Notes: generated by a model from the sequence alone, not told the origin. Counted from the stretch's first letter, positions 41,516 to 50,602 are shown. The stretch is 64,000 nt of DNA from an uncultured Eubacteriales bacterium (GCA_900542675.1 UQOT01000003.1:11160-75159), one strand, 5' to 3'. Numbers and translations: made by a program.

Positions 41516-41575
41516 CACAAAATCCTCCATATAAACATATATATAAATTAAAATTAAAAACAAAAATACAGTCTT

Positions 41576-41604
41576 ATTTTATTACATTAGGTGACAAATT
41601 GCAA
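41576..41604 (-). promoter_or_regulatory. Promoter of the purC group
   Basis: Minus strand TTGCAA (41599-41604) and TAAAAT (41576-41581), spacer 17. I see no purine riboswitch fold in the 60-base leader. Confidence 0.65.
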
Positions 41605-41719
41605 GGGCTAAATACAAAATTTACCCAAAAAGTTGTCTAAAGATTTATTTTTGCCCGAAATAAAAATGTGTAAACCGTACAGACCGAAAATCAAAAGATA
41701 TAAAATTTAATTTTACCCC

Positions 41720-41748
41720 TTGTCGGGCAGAGATTTTAGTGATATAAT
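41720..41748 (+). promoter_or_regulatory. Promoter of the cysE-cysS operon
   Basis: TTGTCG (41720-41725) and TATAAT (41743-41748), spacer 17. It is followed by ATATTCG / CGAATAT arms 18 bases apart, a possible operator. Confidence 0.7.
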
Positions 41749-41797
41749 ATTCGGTAAAGTATGTCGGTTACGAATATATCGGAAAGGAGACCGTTTT

Positions 41798-42448
41798 ATG
41801 GGTTTTATTAAACTGATAAAAGAAGAAATTCACCTGACGTTTGAACGTGACCCTGCGGCGCGGTCTAAGGCGCAGGTATTCTTTCTGTATCCCGGCGTTA
41901 AAGCGATGATATACCACCGCATAGCGCATAAGCTGTACGGGCTAAAAAGGTATTTTCTTGCCGACTGGCTTTCAATGCACGCACGGCGCGTTACGGGGAT
42001 AGAAATTCACCCTGCCGCGAATATAGGCAAAAACGTTTTCATTGACCACGGAATGGGCGTGGTGATAGGCGAGACTACAGAGATTGGCGATAACTGCACG
42101 ATATATCAGGGCGTGACGCTCGGCGGCACGGGTAAGGATAAGGGAAAACGCCACCCGACGATAGGCAGGAATGTGACCATCGGCACCGGTGCGAAGATAC
42201 TCGGTCCGTTTAAGGTGGGTGACAATTCAAAGGTTGCGGCGAACGCTGTTGTTTTAAACGAGATACCGCCCGACAGTACCTGCGTGGGCGTACCCGCGCA
42301 TATAGTTAAGCGCGAGGGTGTAAGAGTCGCACCTGCAAAGCCGTATGTACCCGACCTTGACCAGGTACATTTTCCCGACCCGGTATCAATGGATTTATGC
42401 AATCTCCGTGGAGAAGTGGAGCGGCTTAAAAATAAGATAGAAGGATAA
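41798..42448 (+). CDS. cysE: Serine O-acetyltransferase
   Basis: 216 residues; the ATG at 41798 follows GAAAGGAG. A short N-terminal helical region is followed by hexapeptide-repeat left-handed beta-helix motifs (GIEIHPAANIGKNVFIDHGMGVVIGETTEIGDN, then GVTLGGTGKDKGKRHPTIGRNVTIG). This is the EpsC/short CysE type of Gram-positives. It acetylates serine for cysteine synthesis. Six bases before cysS, so supply of cysteine and charging of tRNA-Cys are linked. Confidence 0.94.
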   Translation: MGFIKLIKEEIHLTFERDPAARSKAQVFFLYPGVKAMIYHRIAHKLYGLKRYFLADWLSMHARRVTGIEIHPAANIGKNVFIDHGMGVVIGETTEIGDNCTIYQGVTLGGTGKDKGKRHPTIGRNVTIGTGAKILGPFKVGDNSKVAANAVVLNEIPPDSTCVGVPAHIVKREGVRVAPAKPYVPDLDQVHFPDPVSMDLCNLRGEVERLKNKIEG

Positions 42449-42453
42449 TTATT

Positions 42454-43854
42454 ATGAAACTTTTTAATACTCTCACAAGACAAAAGGACGAATTCGTTCC
42501 TATAGAAGAAGGCAAGGTTAAGATGTATTCCTGCGGACCGACGGTATATAACTATTTTCATATAGGAAACGCCCGTCCGTTTATTATATTCGATACGCTT
42601 CGCCGTTATCTTGAATATAAGGGCTATGAGGTTACATTTGTACAGAACTTTACCGATATTGACGATAAGATGATAAACAAGGCAAACGAGCTTGGCATTA
42701 CAGTCAAGGAGCTTGCGGACGAATATATTGCGGAATATTTTACTGATGCCGAGGGGCTTGGTATTCACAAGGCGTCATACCACCCGAGAGCGACCGAAAA
42801 TATTGATGCGATTATTGATATAATCAAAAATCTTGAAGATAACGGTTATGCCTATAATATTGACGGCAATGTGTATTATAGCGCTAAAAAGTTTAAGGAT
42901 TACGGCAAGCTGTCGCACCAGCCGCTTGAGGATCTTGAGAGCGGAGCGAGAATTGAGGTCACAGATGATAAGCGCGACCCTATGGATTTTGCACTCTGGA
43001 AGAAGCAGAAGCCCGGCGAGCCTGCGTGGGAGAGTCCGTGGGGAATGGGCAGACCCGGCTGGCACATTGAATGCAGCGCTATGGCTAACAAGTTTCTTGC
43101 AAAGACAATTGATATCCACAGCGGCGGTCAGGATTTAATCTTCCCGCATCACGAGAACGAGATTGCGCAGAGTGAGGCGGCTAACGGTTGCTGCTTTGCA
43201 AATTATTGGGTTCATAACGGATATATTAACGTTGACAATAAAAAGATGTCAAAGTCGCTCGGCAACTTCTTTACCGTGCGCGATGTGGCTAAGGAGTTTG
43301 ACTATGAGGTAATTAGGTTCTTTATGCTTTCGGCACATTACAGAAGCCCGATTAATTTCAGCCACAGACTTATGGAGTCGGCAAAGTCGGCGCTTGAGAG
43401 GATTTATACCTGCATTGATACGCTGAAGTTTTTGCTTTCAAGCTGCACGGCAGACAGTATAAAGGAGGAAGAAGCTGAGGTTAAAGCGGCATTTGACGGT
43501 TATAAGCAAAAGTTTATTGCCGCGATGGAGGATGACTTAAACACCGCTGATGCGATATCGGAGCTGTTTGAGATTGTGGCTGAGGCAAACAAAAAGCTTA
43601 CAGCCGAGAGTGAGCCGTCAAAAGAGATAATTGAATATGCTTTGGATATGCTGAACGAGTTGGGCGGAGTTTTGGGTCTGCTCGGCAAGACCGATGATGG
43701 TGTGCCCGCAGAGGTTCAGTCTATGCTTGACGAGAGACAGGCGGCAAGACAGGCGAAGGACTGGGCGAAGTCGGATGAAATTCGCGATAAGCTGAAGGAG
43801 CTCGGCTATGCTGTAAAGGATACGGCTAAAGGACAGCAGATAACAAAGATTTAA
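42454..43854 (+). CDS. cysS: Cysteinyl-tRNA synthetase
   Basis: 466 residues, usual length. The class I HIGH motif (YFHIGNARPF) is near 35 and the KMSKS loop is KKMSKSLGNFF. The zinc site includes Cys27 (YSCGPT), a second Cys in HIECSAMA and the HHENE stretch. It charges tRNA-Cys. In an operon between cysE and the mini-RNase III gene, a common clostridial order. Confidence 0.97.
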   Translation: MKLFNTLTRQKDEFVPIEEGKVKMYSCGPTVYNYFHIGNARPFIIFDTLRRYLEYKGYEVTFVQNFTDIDDKMINKANELGITVKELADEYIAEYFTDAEGLGIHKASYHPRATENIDAIIDIIKNLEDNGYAYNIDGNVYYSAKKFKDYGKLSHQPLEDLESGARIEVTDDKRDPMDFALWKKQKPGEPAWESPWGMGRPGWHIECSAMANKFLAKTIDIHSGGQDLIFPHHENEIAQSEAANGCCFANYWVHNGYINVDNKKMSKSLGNFFTVRDVAKEFDYEVIRFFMLSAHYRSPINFSHRLMESAKSALERIYTCIDTLKFLLSSCTADSIKEEEAEVKAAFDGYKQKFIAAMEDDLNTADAISELFEIVAEANKKLTAESEPSKEIIEYALDMLNELGGVLGLLGKTDDGVPAEVQSMLDERQAARQAKDWAKSDEIRDKLKELGYAVKDTAKGQQITKI

Positions 43855-43872
43855 GGATACGGAATTTAAAGT

Positions 43873-44286
43873 ATGGCAGACAATAAAAAAGCAGAGATAA
43901 AAACTTTGGAAAGCGGCGGATTGCTGCCGTCCGGGCAGTATTCGTCACTGACGCTTGCTTATATCGGCGACTGTGTTTATGAGCTGTATGTGAGAACGCA
44001 CCTGATTAAGGGCGCAAATCATAACGTAAACAAGCTTCACAAGACTGCGACGAAGTATGTGTGCTGTAGAGCGCAGGCGGAGTTTTATTATAAAATTGAA
44101 AAATTCCTGACAGAAGAGGAGCGGGCGGTGTTCAAACGCGGGAGAAATACCAAATCGCACGTGCCTAAGAACTCCGAGATGAAGGATTATCGGATTGCAA
44201 CGGGTATTGAGGCGCTTATCGGGCATCTTTACATAAGCGGTGAGCATCAGCGAATAAAAGAACTTATGCAGCATCTGTTTGAATAA
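43873..44286 (+). CDS. mrnC: Mini-ribonuclease 3
   Basis: 137 residues: an RNase III catalytic domain with no dsRNA-binding domain. The active site lies in LAYIGDCVYELYVRTHLI (with Asp), and later Glu residues follow ATGIEALIGHLYI. It matures 23S rRNA ends in Firmicutes. Follows cysS by 18 bases. The ribosome site is weak, which suggests coupling with cysS. Confidence 0.93.
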   Translation: MADNKKAEIKTLESGGLLPSGQYSSLTLAYIGDCVYELYVRTHLIKGANHNVNKLHKTATKYVCCRAQAEFYYKIEKFLTEEERAVFKRGRNTKSHVPKNSEMKDYRIATGIEALIGHLYISGEHQRIKELMQHLFE

Positions 44287-44347
44287 CGGATGCTGTATAT
44301 TTTTGTGCCTGAACGGGAAGAATATCCGCAAAAGCGGAGGTGGTTTT

Positions 44348-45211
44348 GTGGAGCGGTCGGCATTGAGCTTAAAAAACGTAGCTTCGATAATTTTGGGCGG
44401 AATGATTATGGGTTTTGCCCTGATATTTTTCCTTGTGCCGTCAAGCATAGCGGCGGGCGGTGTCAGCGGTATTTCAACAGTGCTGCACTATCTGCTCGGT
44501 TTGCCCGTCGGGCTTATGGTACTTGTGCTTAATATACCTATCTTTATTCTGGGATTTGTGAATTTTAATTCAAGATTTTTAGTGACTTCTATAATAGGTA
44601 CACTGTCGCTTTCGTTTTCGACGCAGTTTTTTGAGTCTCCGCTGTTTTCGAGATTTATTCCGGTATCGAACGATATGTTTCTGTGCTCGGTTTTAGGCGG
44701 AGCGTCGTACGGCTTTGGTTTGGGACTGGCGCTCCGCGCGGGCGGAACTACGGGCGGTACGGATATACTGTCGCTTGTGCTGAAAAAGTGGTTCCCGAAG
44801 TTCTCGGTCGGACAGTTTATAATTTTGATTGACGGGGTAATTGTTGCGCTTGCGGGACTTGCGTTCGGCAGGCTTGATACGATACTCTATTCCGCCGTAA
44901 TGCTGTTTGTGAGCTCGTATCTCGCCGATACAATGCTGGAGGGCGTAGATTTTGCCAAAATGGTGTTTGTAATATCGGAAAATCAGAAAGACATTTCAAA
45001 CAAAATAGCAGAGGAGCTGAGACGCGGCTCAACGGCACTGAGCGGATTTTCAATGTACTCAGGCAAGACACGCAACGTACTGATGTGCGTTCTCAGAAAA
45101 TATCAGCTCCCACGGCTTAAAGAGCTTGTGAGCGAAGCAGACCGCAGCGCATTTGTAATAGTGACCGATGTAAAAGAAGTAATAGGTCACGGCTTCAAAA
45201 AGGTGATATAA
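44348..45211 (+). CDS. YitT-family membrane protein (DUF161 plus DUF2179)
   Basis: 287 residues from GTG 44348 (GGAGG 7 bases upstream). Five hydrophobic segments lie in the first 210 residues (LGGMIMGFALIFFLVPSSIAAGGVSGIST and GLGLALRAGGTTGGTDILSLVL are family signatures). A soluble C-terminal DUF2179 domain contains MVFVISENQKDISNKIAEELRRGSTALSGFSMYSG. Function unknown; a transporter role is often proposed. Ends at a terminator shared with rnpB. Confidence 0.9.
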   Translation: MERSALSLKNVASIILGGMIMGFALIFFLVPSSIAAGGVSGISTVLHYLLGLPVGLMVLVLNIPIFILGFVNFNSRFLVTSIIGTLSLSFSTQFFESPLFSRFIPVSNDMFLCSVLGGASYGFGLGLALRAGGTTGGTDILSLVLKKWFPKFSVGQFIILIDGVIVALAGLAFGRLDTILYSAVMLFVSSYLADTMLEGVDFAKMVFVISENQKDISNKIAEELRRGSTALSGFSMYSGKTRNVLMCVLRKYQLPRLKELVSEADRSAFVIVTDVKEVIGHGFKKVI

Positions 45212-45213
45212 AT

Positions 45214-45246
45214 ATAAAAGACCGCACAGCTGTGCAGTCTTTTTTT
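45214..45246. terminator. Bidirectional terminator between the yitT-like gene and rnpB
   Basis: The stem AAAAGAC-CGCACAG / CTGTGCAGTCTTTT has U runs on both strands. Confidence 0.88.
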
Positions 45247-45257
45247 AATAGTACGAG

Positions 45258-45585
45258 CATTACGTAAGCCGGGTTCTGTCGTGGATGATTATCTATCTCG
45301 AACGTATGTCACCATACGTCTCAAGCCACCAATCTCCGAAGGTGCCGGGCCGGCTTAATCTTCGTGTCAGGTGTTGCTCCGGATGGGGTTTACAGCGGTG
45401 ATAAGTCGCCATATCACCGGGTGAGCTCTTACCTCGCCTTTTCACCCTTACCTGCGTATTGCAGGCGGTATCTTTCTGTTGCACTTTCCTTAGAGTCGCC
45501 TCCACAAGCCGTTAGCTTGCATCCTGCCCTATGGAGCCCGGACTTTCCTCGCCCGCGTGCCGAAGGCACGCGGACGCAATCATCT
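45258..45585 (-). ncRNA. rnpB: RNase P RNA, bacterial class A
   Basis: About 330 bases on the minus strand. Near the 5' end is GAGGAAAGTCCGGGCTCC, then GGCAGGATGC and GGAAAGTGCAACAGAAAGA; the 3' part ends CAGAACCCGGCTTACG. These are the conserved core of RNase P RNA, which trims tRNA 5' leaders. P1 pairs ATTGCGT with ACGTAAT. Open frames inside it are spurious. The exact ends are set by P1 pairing and are good to a few bases. Confidence 0.95.
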
Positions 45586-45634
45586 GTAATACGGCGTCAC
45601 AAACTGCGCTATGCTTCATCTTTGGCTGTTTCTT

Positions 45635-45666
45635 CGCTGAAATCAAAATGGAATTCGATTTCAGCG
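45635..45666. repeat. 10-bp perfect inverted repeat upstream of rnpB
   Basis: CGCTGAAATC and GATTTCAGCG are separated by 12 bases, about 50 bases upstream of the RNase P RNA. The remaining intergenic DNA up to 45801 holds only a repeat copy. Confidence 0.5.
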
Positions 45667-45708
45667 TATCGAAAATGTCTAAATTATTAATAAACCAAAA
45701 ATAAGAAG

Positions 45709-45741
45709 TGTGTAGGGAGCGCCGAGTCGGCGCTCCGTGCA
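45709..45741. repeat. Palindromic GGAGCG repeat, copy 2
   Basis: GTAGGGAGCGCCGAG / CGGCGCTCCGTGC, related to copies at 16476-16508 and 50669-50704. Confidence 0.65.
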
Positions 45742-45801
45742 AAATGAAGGGTGTGTAACTTACTACATTCTCTTTGCAATTTTATTTTGAAAAATTATAA
45801 T

Positions 45802-46962
45802 TTATAAAAGAGTTACTTTTATAACGCCGTCTATTGCTTCAATTTCGCTTTCTGCGGCGGGATCTATCTTGCTGCCCAAATCAAGCATTGTGTATGCGTA
45901 GTCGCCGCGGCTCTTGTTGAGCATATTGTCGATATTGATGCCCTTTGAAGCAATCAGGTCGGTGATGTGCTTTAATATATTGGGAATATTCTTGTGCGCT
46001 ACCGTGATACGAACGCCTAATTTTGTACCCATATCGCACGCGGGATAGTTTACGCTGTTTTTGATATTTCCGTTTTCCAAGAAGTCCTTAATCTCGTTTG
46101 ATGCCATAACAGCACAGTTTTCCTCACTCTCGGGGGTTGAAGCACCGAGATGCGGCATAACGATTACTTTGTCGTTATTAAGCAGCGCTGATGTAGCAAA
46201 GTCGGTGATATATGCCGAAAGTGTTCCGTCCTCAAGAGCTGTCTGAACATCGTCGCTGTCTACAAGTGTATCACGTGAGAAGTTCAAAAGTCTTGCACCC
46301 TTCTTCATCTTAGCGAACGCTTCCGAATTGAGCATTCCCTTTGTTGACGGTGTTGCGGGCACGTGGATGGTAACGTAGTCGCTGACTGCGAGTAAATCCT
46401 CAAGGCTGTTTGCCTTCTCGGCAAATCTCGTAAGATGCCAAGCTGCGTCAACTGAGAGGTAGGGGTCAAATCCGACAACGTTCATACCGAGGTGATGAGC
46501 CGCGTTTGCAACCTTAACACCGATGGCGCCGAGACCGATAACGCCGAGGGTCTTGCCCTCTATCTCGGGACCTACAAAGTTTGACTTGCCCTTTTCAACG
46601 AGCGCGCCCGCCTGGTCGCCTTCGTTCTTTAATGTCTTAGCCCACTCAATACCCTGAACAATCTTTCTTGACGAAAGTAAAAGAGCGCAGAGCACGAGCT
46701 CTTTTACCGCATTCGCATTAGCGCCGGGGGTGTTGAATACTACGATACCCTTTTCGCTGCACTTGTCAATCGGGATGTTGTTAACGCCCGCGCCTGCTCT
46801 TGCGATTGCCTTGAGGCTTTCGGGAAGCTCCATATCGTGCATCTTATAGCTTCTTAAAATAATACCGTCCGGATTTGAACATTCGTCCGAAATCTCATAG
46901 TTTGTGCCGAGGACACTGAGTCCCTTTTTAGAAATCTTGTTAAGAGTCTGAATTTTATACAT
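45802..46962 (-). CDS. serA: D-3-phosphoglycerate dehydrogenase
   Basis: 386 residues. The NAD-binding motif GLGAIGVKVANAAHHLGMNVVGFDPYL is present, with the catalytic Arg region (INFSRDTLVDSDD) and a His near HLGASTPESEENCA. A C-terminal ACT domain (VAHKNIPNILKHITDLIASKGINI) may sense serine. It oxidises 3-phosphoglycerate in serine synthesis. Its start shares a base with the serC stop (TAATG), so the two are translated together. Confidence 0.94.
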   Translation of the reverse strand: MYKIQTLNKISKKGLSVLGTNYEISDECSNPDGIILRSYKMHDMELPESLKAIARAGAGVNNIPIDKCSEKGIVVFNTPGANANAVKELVLCALLLSSRKIVQGIEWAKTLKNEGDQAGALVEKGKSNFVGPEIEGKTLGVIGLGAIGVKVANAAHHLGMNVVGFDPYLSVDAAWHLTRFAEKANSLEDLLAVSDYVTIHVPATPSTKGMLNSEAFAKMKKGARLLNFSRDTLVDSDDVQTALEDGTLSAYITDFATSALLNNDKVIVMPHLGASTPESEENCAVMASNEIKDFLENGNIKNSVNYPACDMGTKLGVRITVAHKNIPNILKHITDLIASKGINIDNMLNKSRGDYAYTMLDLGSKIDPAAESEIEAIDGVIKVTLL

Positions 46963-48044
46963 TACGCATTCTCCTTTTCAAACTTAGTCATAAAGTCGAC
47001 AAGCGCTTTCACGCCTTCAATCGGCATAGCGTTGTAGATGCTTGCTCTCATACCGCCGACTGTTCTGTGACCCTTTAAGTTAACAAAGCCCTGAGCCTTT
47101 GACTCGGCAATGAACTTAGCGTTTAAGTCATCGCTGTCGGTTACGAATGGAACGTTCATCAGTGAACGGTCCTCGGGAACGACTGTACCCTTAAACATCT
47201 TTGAGTTATCAAGGAAGTCATAGAGAACCTTTGCCTTTTCTACGTTTTTCTCGTGCATAACCTTAACGCCGCCCATATTCTTAATCCATTCAAACACCAG
47301 ACCGCAGATATAGATGCCGTATGTCGGCGGTGTGTTGAACATAGAACCGTTTTTAGAGTGCGTCTCATAGTTCAGCATTGTCGGCGTAATGTCAGCCGCA
47401 TTGCCGATAAGGTCGTCACGAACAACAACAACCGTAACGCCGGCAGGACCCATATTCTTCTGCGCGCCCGCGTAAACGAGACCGAACTTTGAAAAGTCAA
47501 CTTCCTCAGAGAGGATACACGATGACATATCGGTAACAACCGTTGCATCGCCGAAGTCGGGCATTGTGTTGTAGTGCGTGCCGTATATTGTGTTGTTGTA
47601 TGTGATATGAACGTAATCTGCGTTCGGCGTCAGCATACTCTTATCAACCTTGGGAAGGTATGTAAACGTCTTATCCGCACTTGATGCGATTTCGTTTGCG
47701 TTTATATAACGCTTAGCCTCAGCGAGAGCCTTTTTTGCCCACTGACCTGTTGTAACGTAGTCGGCAGTCTTTGACTTGTTGCCGAGGTTTAAAGGTACCA
47801 TAGCAAACTGTGTCGAAGCGCCGCCCTGCAGGAACAGAACCTTGTAATTATCCGGAACGTTCATAATCTCACGGAAAGTAGTCTCAGCCTTGTCGATTAT
47901 AGCCTGATACTCTGAGCTTCTGTGGCTCATTTCCATAACGGACTGACCGCTGCCGCCCTGGTCAAGCATTTCCTCCTGCGCTTTCTTCAGCACTTCCAGG
48001 GGAAGCATTGAAGGTCCTGCTGAAAAGTTGTAAACTCTGCTCAT
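46962..48044 (-). CDS. serC: Phosphoserine aminotransferase
   Basis: 360 residues. The N-terminus YNFSAGPSMLPLEVLKKAQ is typical, and the PLP-binding Lys is in VYAGAQKNMGPAGVTVVVVR. Signature segments QGGASTQFAMVPLNL and GHRTVGGMRASIYNAMP are kept. It converts phosphohydroxypyruvate to phosphoserine. First gene of a serC-serA operon; no phosphatase gene is nearby. Ribosome site GGAGG. Confidence 0.96.
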   Translation of the reverse strand: MSRVYNFSAGPSMLPLEVLKKAQEEMLDQGGSGQSVMEMSHRSSEYQAIIDKAETTFREIMNVPDNYKVLFLQGGASTQFAMVPLNLGNKSKTADYVTTGQWAKKALAEAKRYINANEIASSADKTFTYLPKVDKSMLTPNADYVHITYNNTIYGTHYNTMPDFGDATVVTDMSSCILSEEVDFSKFGLVYAGAQKNMGPAGVTVVVVRDDLIGNAADITPTMLNYETHSKNGSMFNTPPTYGIYICGLVFEWIKNMGGVKVMHEKNVEKAKVLYDFLDNSKMFKGTVVPEDRSLMNVPFVTDSDDLNAKFIAESKAQGFVNLKGHRTVGGMRASIYNAMPIEGVKALVDFMTKFEKENA

Positions 48045-48103
48045 AATTCATTCCTCCGCAAATATATGATATTTTAATATTTATCTGATTTTGTAACTTA
48101 TAT

Positions 48104-48132
48104 ATTATAAACGTAAATAAATAAATCGTCAA
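48104..48132 (-). promoter_or_regulatory. Promoter of the serC-serA operon
   Basis: Minus strand TTGACG (48127-48132) and TATAAT (48104-48109), spacer 17. Confidence 0.8.
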
Positions 48133-48289
48133 TAATATTTTGCAAAATTTTTAACAAATACATAAAATTCGTATATTATTGTTGAAAATGCTGTATCATA
48201 TACAAGCTGTATTTTACATTATTAATTATAAAGAGCATTGACACCCGCGTTTTGCCGCGTTAAAATTGGGACATAACATATAACTAAAA

Positions 48290-48375
48290 GCAAGATGTCC
48301 CCCGCCTCAATAGGCGGCGGGTTCCGCTTACTTTTTTCAGTGGGAGTTTGGGTCTCCTACTGAAACGTTGAATGA
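48290..48375 (+). mobile_element. Possible solo right end of an IS200/IS605-type element
   Basis: A hairpin CCCGCC-TCAATA-GGCGGCGGG (about 48301-48321) and a second one TTCAGTGGGAG / CTCCTACTGAA (48336-48364) are followed by ACGTTGAAT. This layout resembles the right end (and embedded omega RNA scaffold) of clostridial IS605 elements. No tnpA or tnpB is present. The rest of 48045-48410 holds only the serC promoter. Confidence 0.4.
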
Positions 48376-48410
48376 CGGGGCGAAGCCCCTTATTAAATGA
48401 GGTGTTTATT

Positions 48411-49199
48411 ATGATTAAATTTATAGCGACCGATTTGGACGGAACACTCCTTGACTCAAACAAGAACCTGCCCGAAGGCTTTATCGAAATGATTGATGTT
48501 TTGAACGAAAAAGGCGTAATATTCGCTGTGGCGAGCGGACGGCAGTATTACACGGTGCTTGAGCAATTTGAGCCGATAGGCCGCGATTTTATGTATATGG
48601 TGGAAAACGGCGCGCTTGTTGTGGATAAGGGCGAAATTAAGGCTTGCGACTGTTTAGAGCCGGAGGTTTGCGCAGATATTATAAGACGTGTGAGAGATAT
48701 ACCAACGGCGTCGCTTATACTGTGCTGCATAGACGGTGCGTACGGCGAGGATGGCAGCGACCCGGATTTTCGGTGGAATACCGATATGTATTATAAGCGG
48801 TTTTCGCTTGTCGATGATTTAATCCCGATGTGCGGCGAGAAGCAGATTTTAAAATTGGCGATTTATGACAATACCGACCCGTATAAAAATGTCAAGAAGG
48901 TTCTGCCCGATTACGAGGGCAGGGCGGACGTTGTGATATCGGGTGCAAACTGGTGCGACGTGATGAAGCCCGGCGTGTCAAAGGGCAGTGCGATAAAACG
49001 CGTGCGTGAGATTTATGGAATAGATAGGGATGAATGTATGTGCTTCGGCGATTATATGAACGACTACGAGATGATAATGGAGTGCGGCGAGAGCTATGCT
49101 ATGGGAAATGCAGTTCCCGAAATCAAAGCCGCAGCGAAACACATAGCCCCAACCAACGACGAAAACGGCGTAATGCAAATATTAAAGCAAAGATTTTAG
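48411..49199 (+). CDS. Cof-type HAD-superfamily phosphatase
   Basis: 262 residues from the ATG at 48411 (GAGGTG upstream). HAD motif I is FIATDLDGTLLDSNK, motif II is VASGRQYYT, the Lys of motif III is in KPGVSKGSAIKRV, and motif IV is CFGDYMNDYEMI. The C2 cap places it with Cof/YidA-type sugar-phosphate or nucleotide phosphatases. Substrate unknown. Monocistronic, with a terminator directly after. Confidence 0.9.
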   Translation: MIKFIATDLDGTLLDSNKNLPEGFIEMIDVLNEKGVIFAVASGRQYYTVLEQFEPIGRDFMYMVENGALVVDKGEIKACDCLEPEVCADIIRRVRDIPTASLILCCIDGAYGEDGSDPDFRWNTDMYYKRFSLVDDLIPMCGEKQILKLAIYDNTDPYKNVKKVLPDYEGRADVVISGANWCDVMKPGVSKGSAIKRVREIYGIDRDECMCFGDYMNDYEMIMECGESYAMGNAVPEIKAAAKHIAPTNDENGVMQILKQRF

Positions 49200-49207
49200 A
49201 GAGTTTT

Positions 49208-49235
49208 GGCGCCCCTGCGGGGCGCCTTTAAGTTT
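49208..49235 (+). terminator. Terminator after the HAD phosphatase gene
   Basis: The stem GGCGCCCC / GGGGCGCC with a 3-base loop is followed by TTTAAGTTT. Confidence 0.8.
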
Positions 49236-49299
49236 GCGGAGGAAATGATACGCAAATTATCGTCGCGTAATCCCTAATTTCTAATATCTAATCTCTACG

Positions 49300-49328
49300 T
49301 TGACTTTTCCGAAATTTTAATGTAAAAT
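49300..49328 (+). promoter_or_regulatory. Promoter of the dGTPase gene
   Basis: TTGACT (49300-49305) and TAAAAT (49323-49328), spacer 17. Confidence 0.72.
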
Positions 49329-49360
49329 TACAGATAACTACATAAATCGGGAGTGTAAAT

Positions 49361-50602
49361 ATGGAGCCTATTATAAGATACAAAGATGAAATTGAGGCGG
49401 CGTACGGGTCTATTCTTGCGCCGTATGCAGTTAAGGCGGCGGAGCAGGGCAGCCGTGATTTTGATGAACCGGTCAGAGAGGCGGAGAACCGTTCCGATTT
49501 TCAGCGTGACCGTGACAGGATTATACATTCGCAGGCTTTCCGCAGAATGATGTACAAGACTCAGGTGTTTGTTAACCACGAGGGCGACTATTTCAGAACG
49601 CGTCTTACTCATTCGCTTGAGGTCGCACAGTTTGCAAGGGGAATATCAAAGTCGCTTGCGCTTAACGAGGATTTGGCGGAGGCTATTTCGCTCGGTCACG
49701 ACTTGGGTCACACACCGTTCGGGCACGCGGCTGAAAAGGTGTTCGGCAGAAAGTTTGCCGAAGTCGGACTGCCGCAGTTTTATCACAATGAGCAGAGCGT
49801 GAGAGTGGTTGGGGTGCTTGAAAACCGTGATATACAGCAGTATCCCGGTCTAAATCTTACCCGTGAAGTGCGCGAGGGATTATTAAAGCATAATTCCGAC
49901 CGAAGCGGGCTGTATCCCGAACTTTTGCCCGCCGTTCCGTGCGGAAGTCTTGAAGGACAGATAGTTCGTGTTGTTGATACTGTCGCGTATACCTGCCACG
50001 ACTTGGACGACGGAATTAAGTCGGGTATTCTTCTTAAAAATTGCCTCGGAAATCCTGACGTGATGATAAGGTTTAATGATATATCCGAGCGTATTCAGAG
50101 TGAAACGGGAATTAAAATTTCGTACGACCCGATAAGCAGTGATTTGTTTATCTCTGAGCTTATACATTGGTTTATCGAGCGGCTGACCGAGAATACATAC
50201 AGAAACCTTGTAGAATACAATGTAGAAGAGCGGGAGGATATAAAGCGTTTGGCGGCAGAGGGGACGTCAATAGTCGAGTTTGATAAAAAGACGGGCGCGC
50301 TGTTCGGCAACCTAAAGGGTTTTGTCACTAAGTGTGTATACTGTACCTCGACCGTGCAGATTATGGACGCGAAGGCAGAGAAGGTAGTAAGCGATTTATA
50401 CGACGCATTTTTTGAAAACCCCGGACTTCTCCCGCCCGAGCAAAAGTATAAGATAGACAATTTCAGTGAGATATACGGATATTCAAATTTAAACGCAGCC
50501 ACGGCAAGAGCAAGAATTGTCTGCGACTATATATCATGTATGACCGACAGGTTTGCCCTTGACGAATACGAGCGCGTATTTAATCCGAGAGCGAAGATAT
50601 AG
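49361..50602 (+). CDS. dgt: Deoxyguanosinetriphosphate triphosphohydrolase-like HD protein
   Basis: 413 residues. HD-domain residues are in RTRLTHSLEVAQFARGI (His), SLGHDLGHTPFGHAAE (His-Asp) and VAYTCHDLDDGI (Asp). The N-terminal FDEPVREAENRSDFQRDRDRIIHSQAFRRM is a family signature. It hydrolyses dNTPs to nucleosides and triphosphate, which adjusts the dNTP pool; related enzymes act against phage. No defence genes are next to it here, so housekeeping is likely. Confidence 0.92.
   Translation: MEPIIRYKDEIEAAYGSILAPYAVKAAEQGSRDFDEPVREAENRSDFQRDRDRIIHSQAFRRMMYKTQVFVNHEGDYFRTRLTHSLEVAQFARGISKSLALNEDLAEAISLGHDLGHTPFGHAAEKVFGRKFAEVGLPQFYHNEQSVRVVGVLENRDIQQYPGLNLTREVREGLLKHNSDRSGLYPELLPAVPCGSLEGQIVRVVDTVAYTCHDLDDGIKSGILLKNCLGNPDVMIRFNDISERIQSETGIKISYDPISSDLFISELIHWFIERLTENTYRNLVEYNVEEREDIKRLAAEGTSIVEFDKKTGALFGNLKGFVTKCVYCTSTVQIMDAKAEKVVSDLYDAFFENPGLLPPEQKYKIDNFSEIYGYSNLNAATARARIVCDYISCMTDRFALDEYERVFNPRAKI

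Noticed and set aside
41516..41600. Purine riboswitch before purC
   Set aside because: The leader is only about 60 bases and AT-rich, without the conserved purine aptamer core.
45293..45742. Open frames across the RNase P RNA gene
   Set aside because: The region folds as and matches the conserved core of RNase P RNA; the frames lack ribosome sites.
49361..50602. dGTPase as an anti-phage gene
   Set aside because: It stands among housekeeping genes with no mobile or defence neighbours, so normal nucleotide metabolism is the simpler reading.
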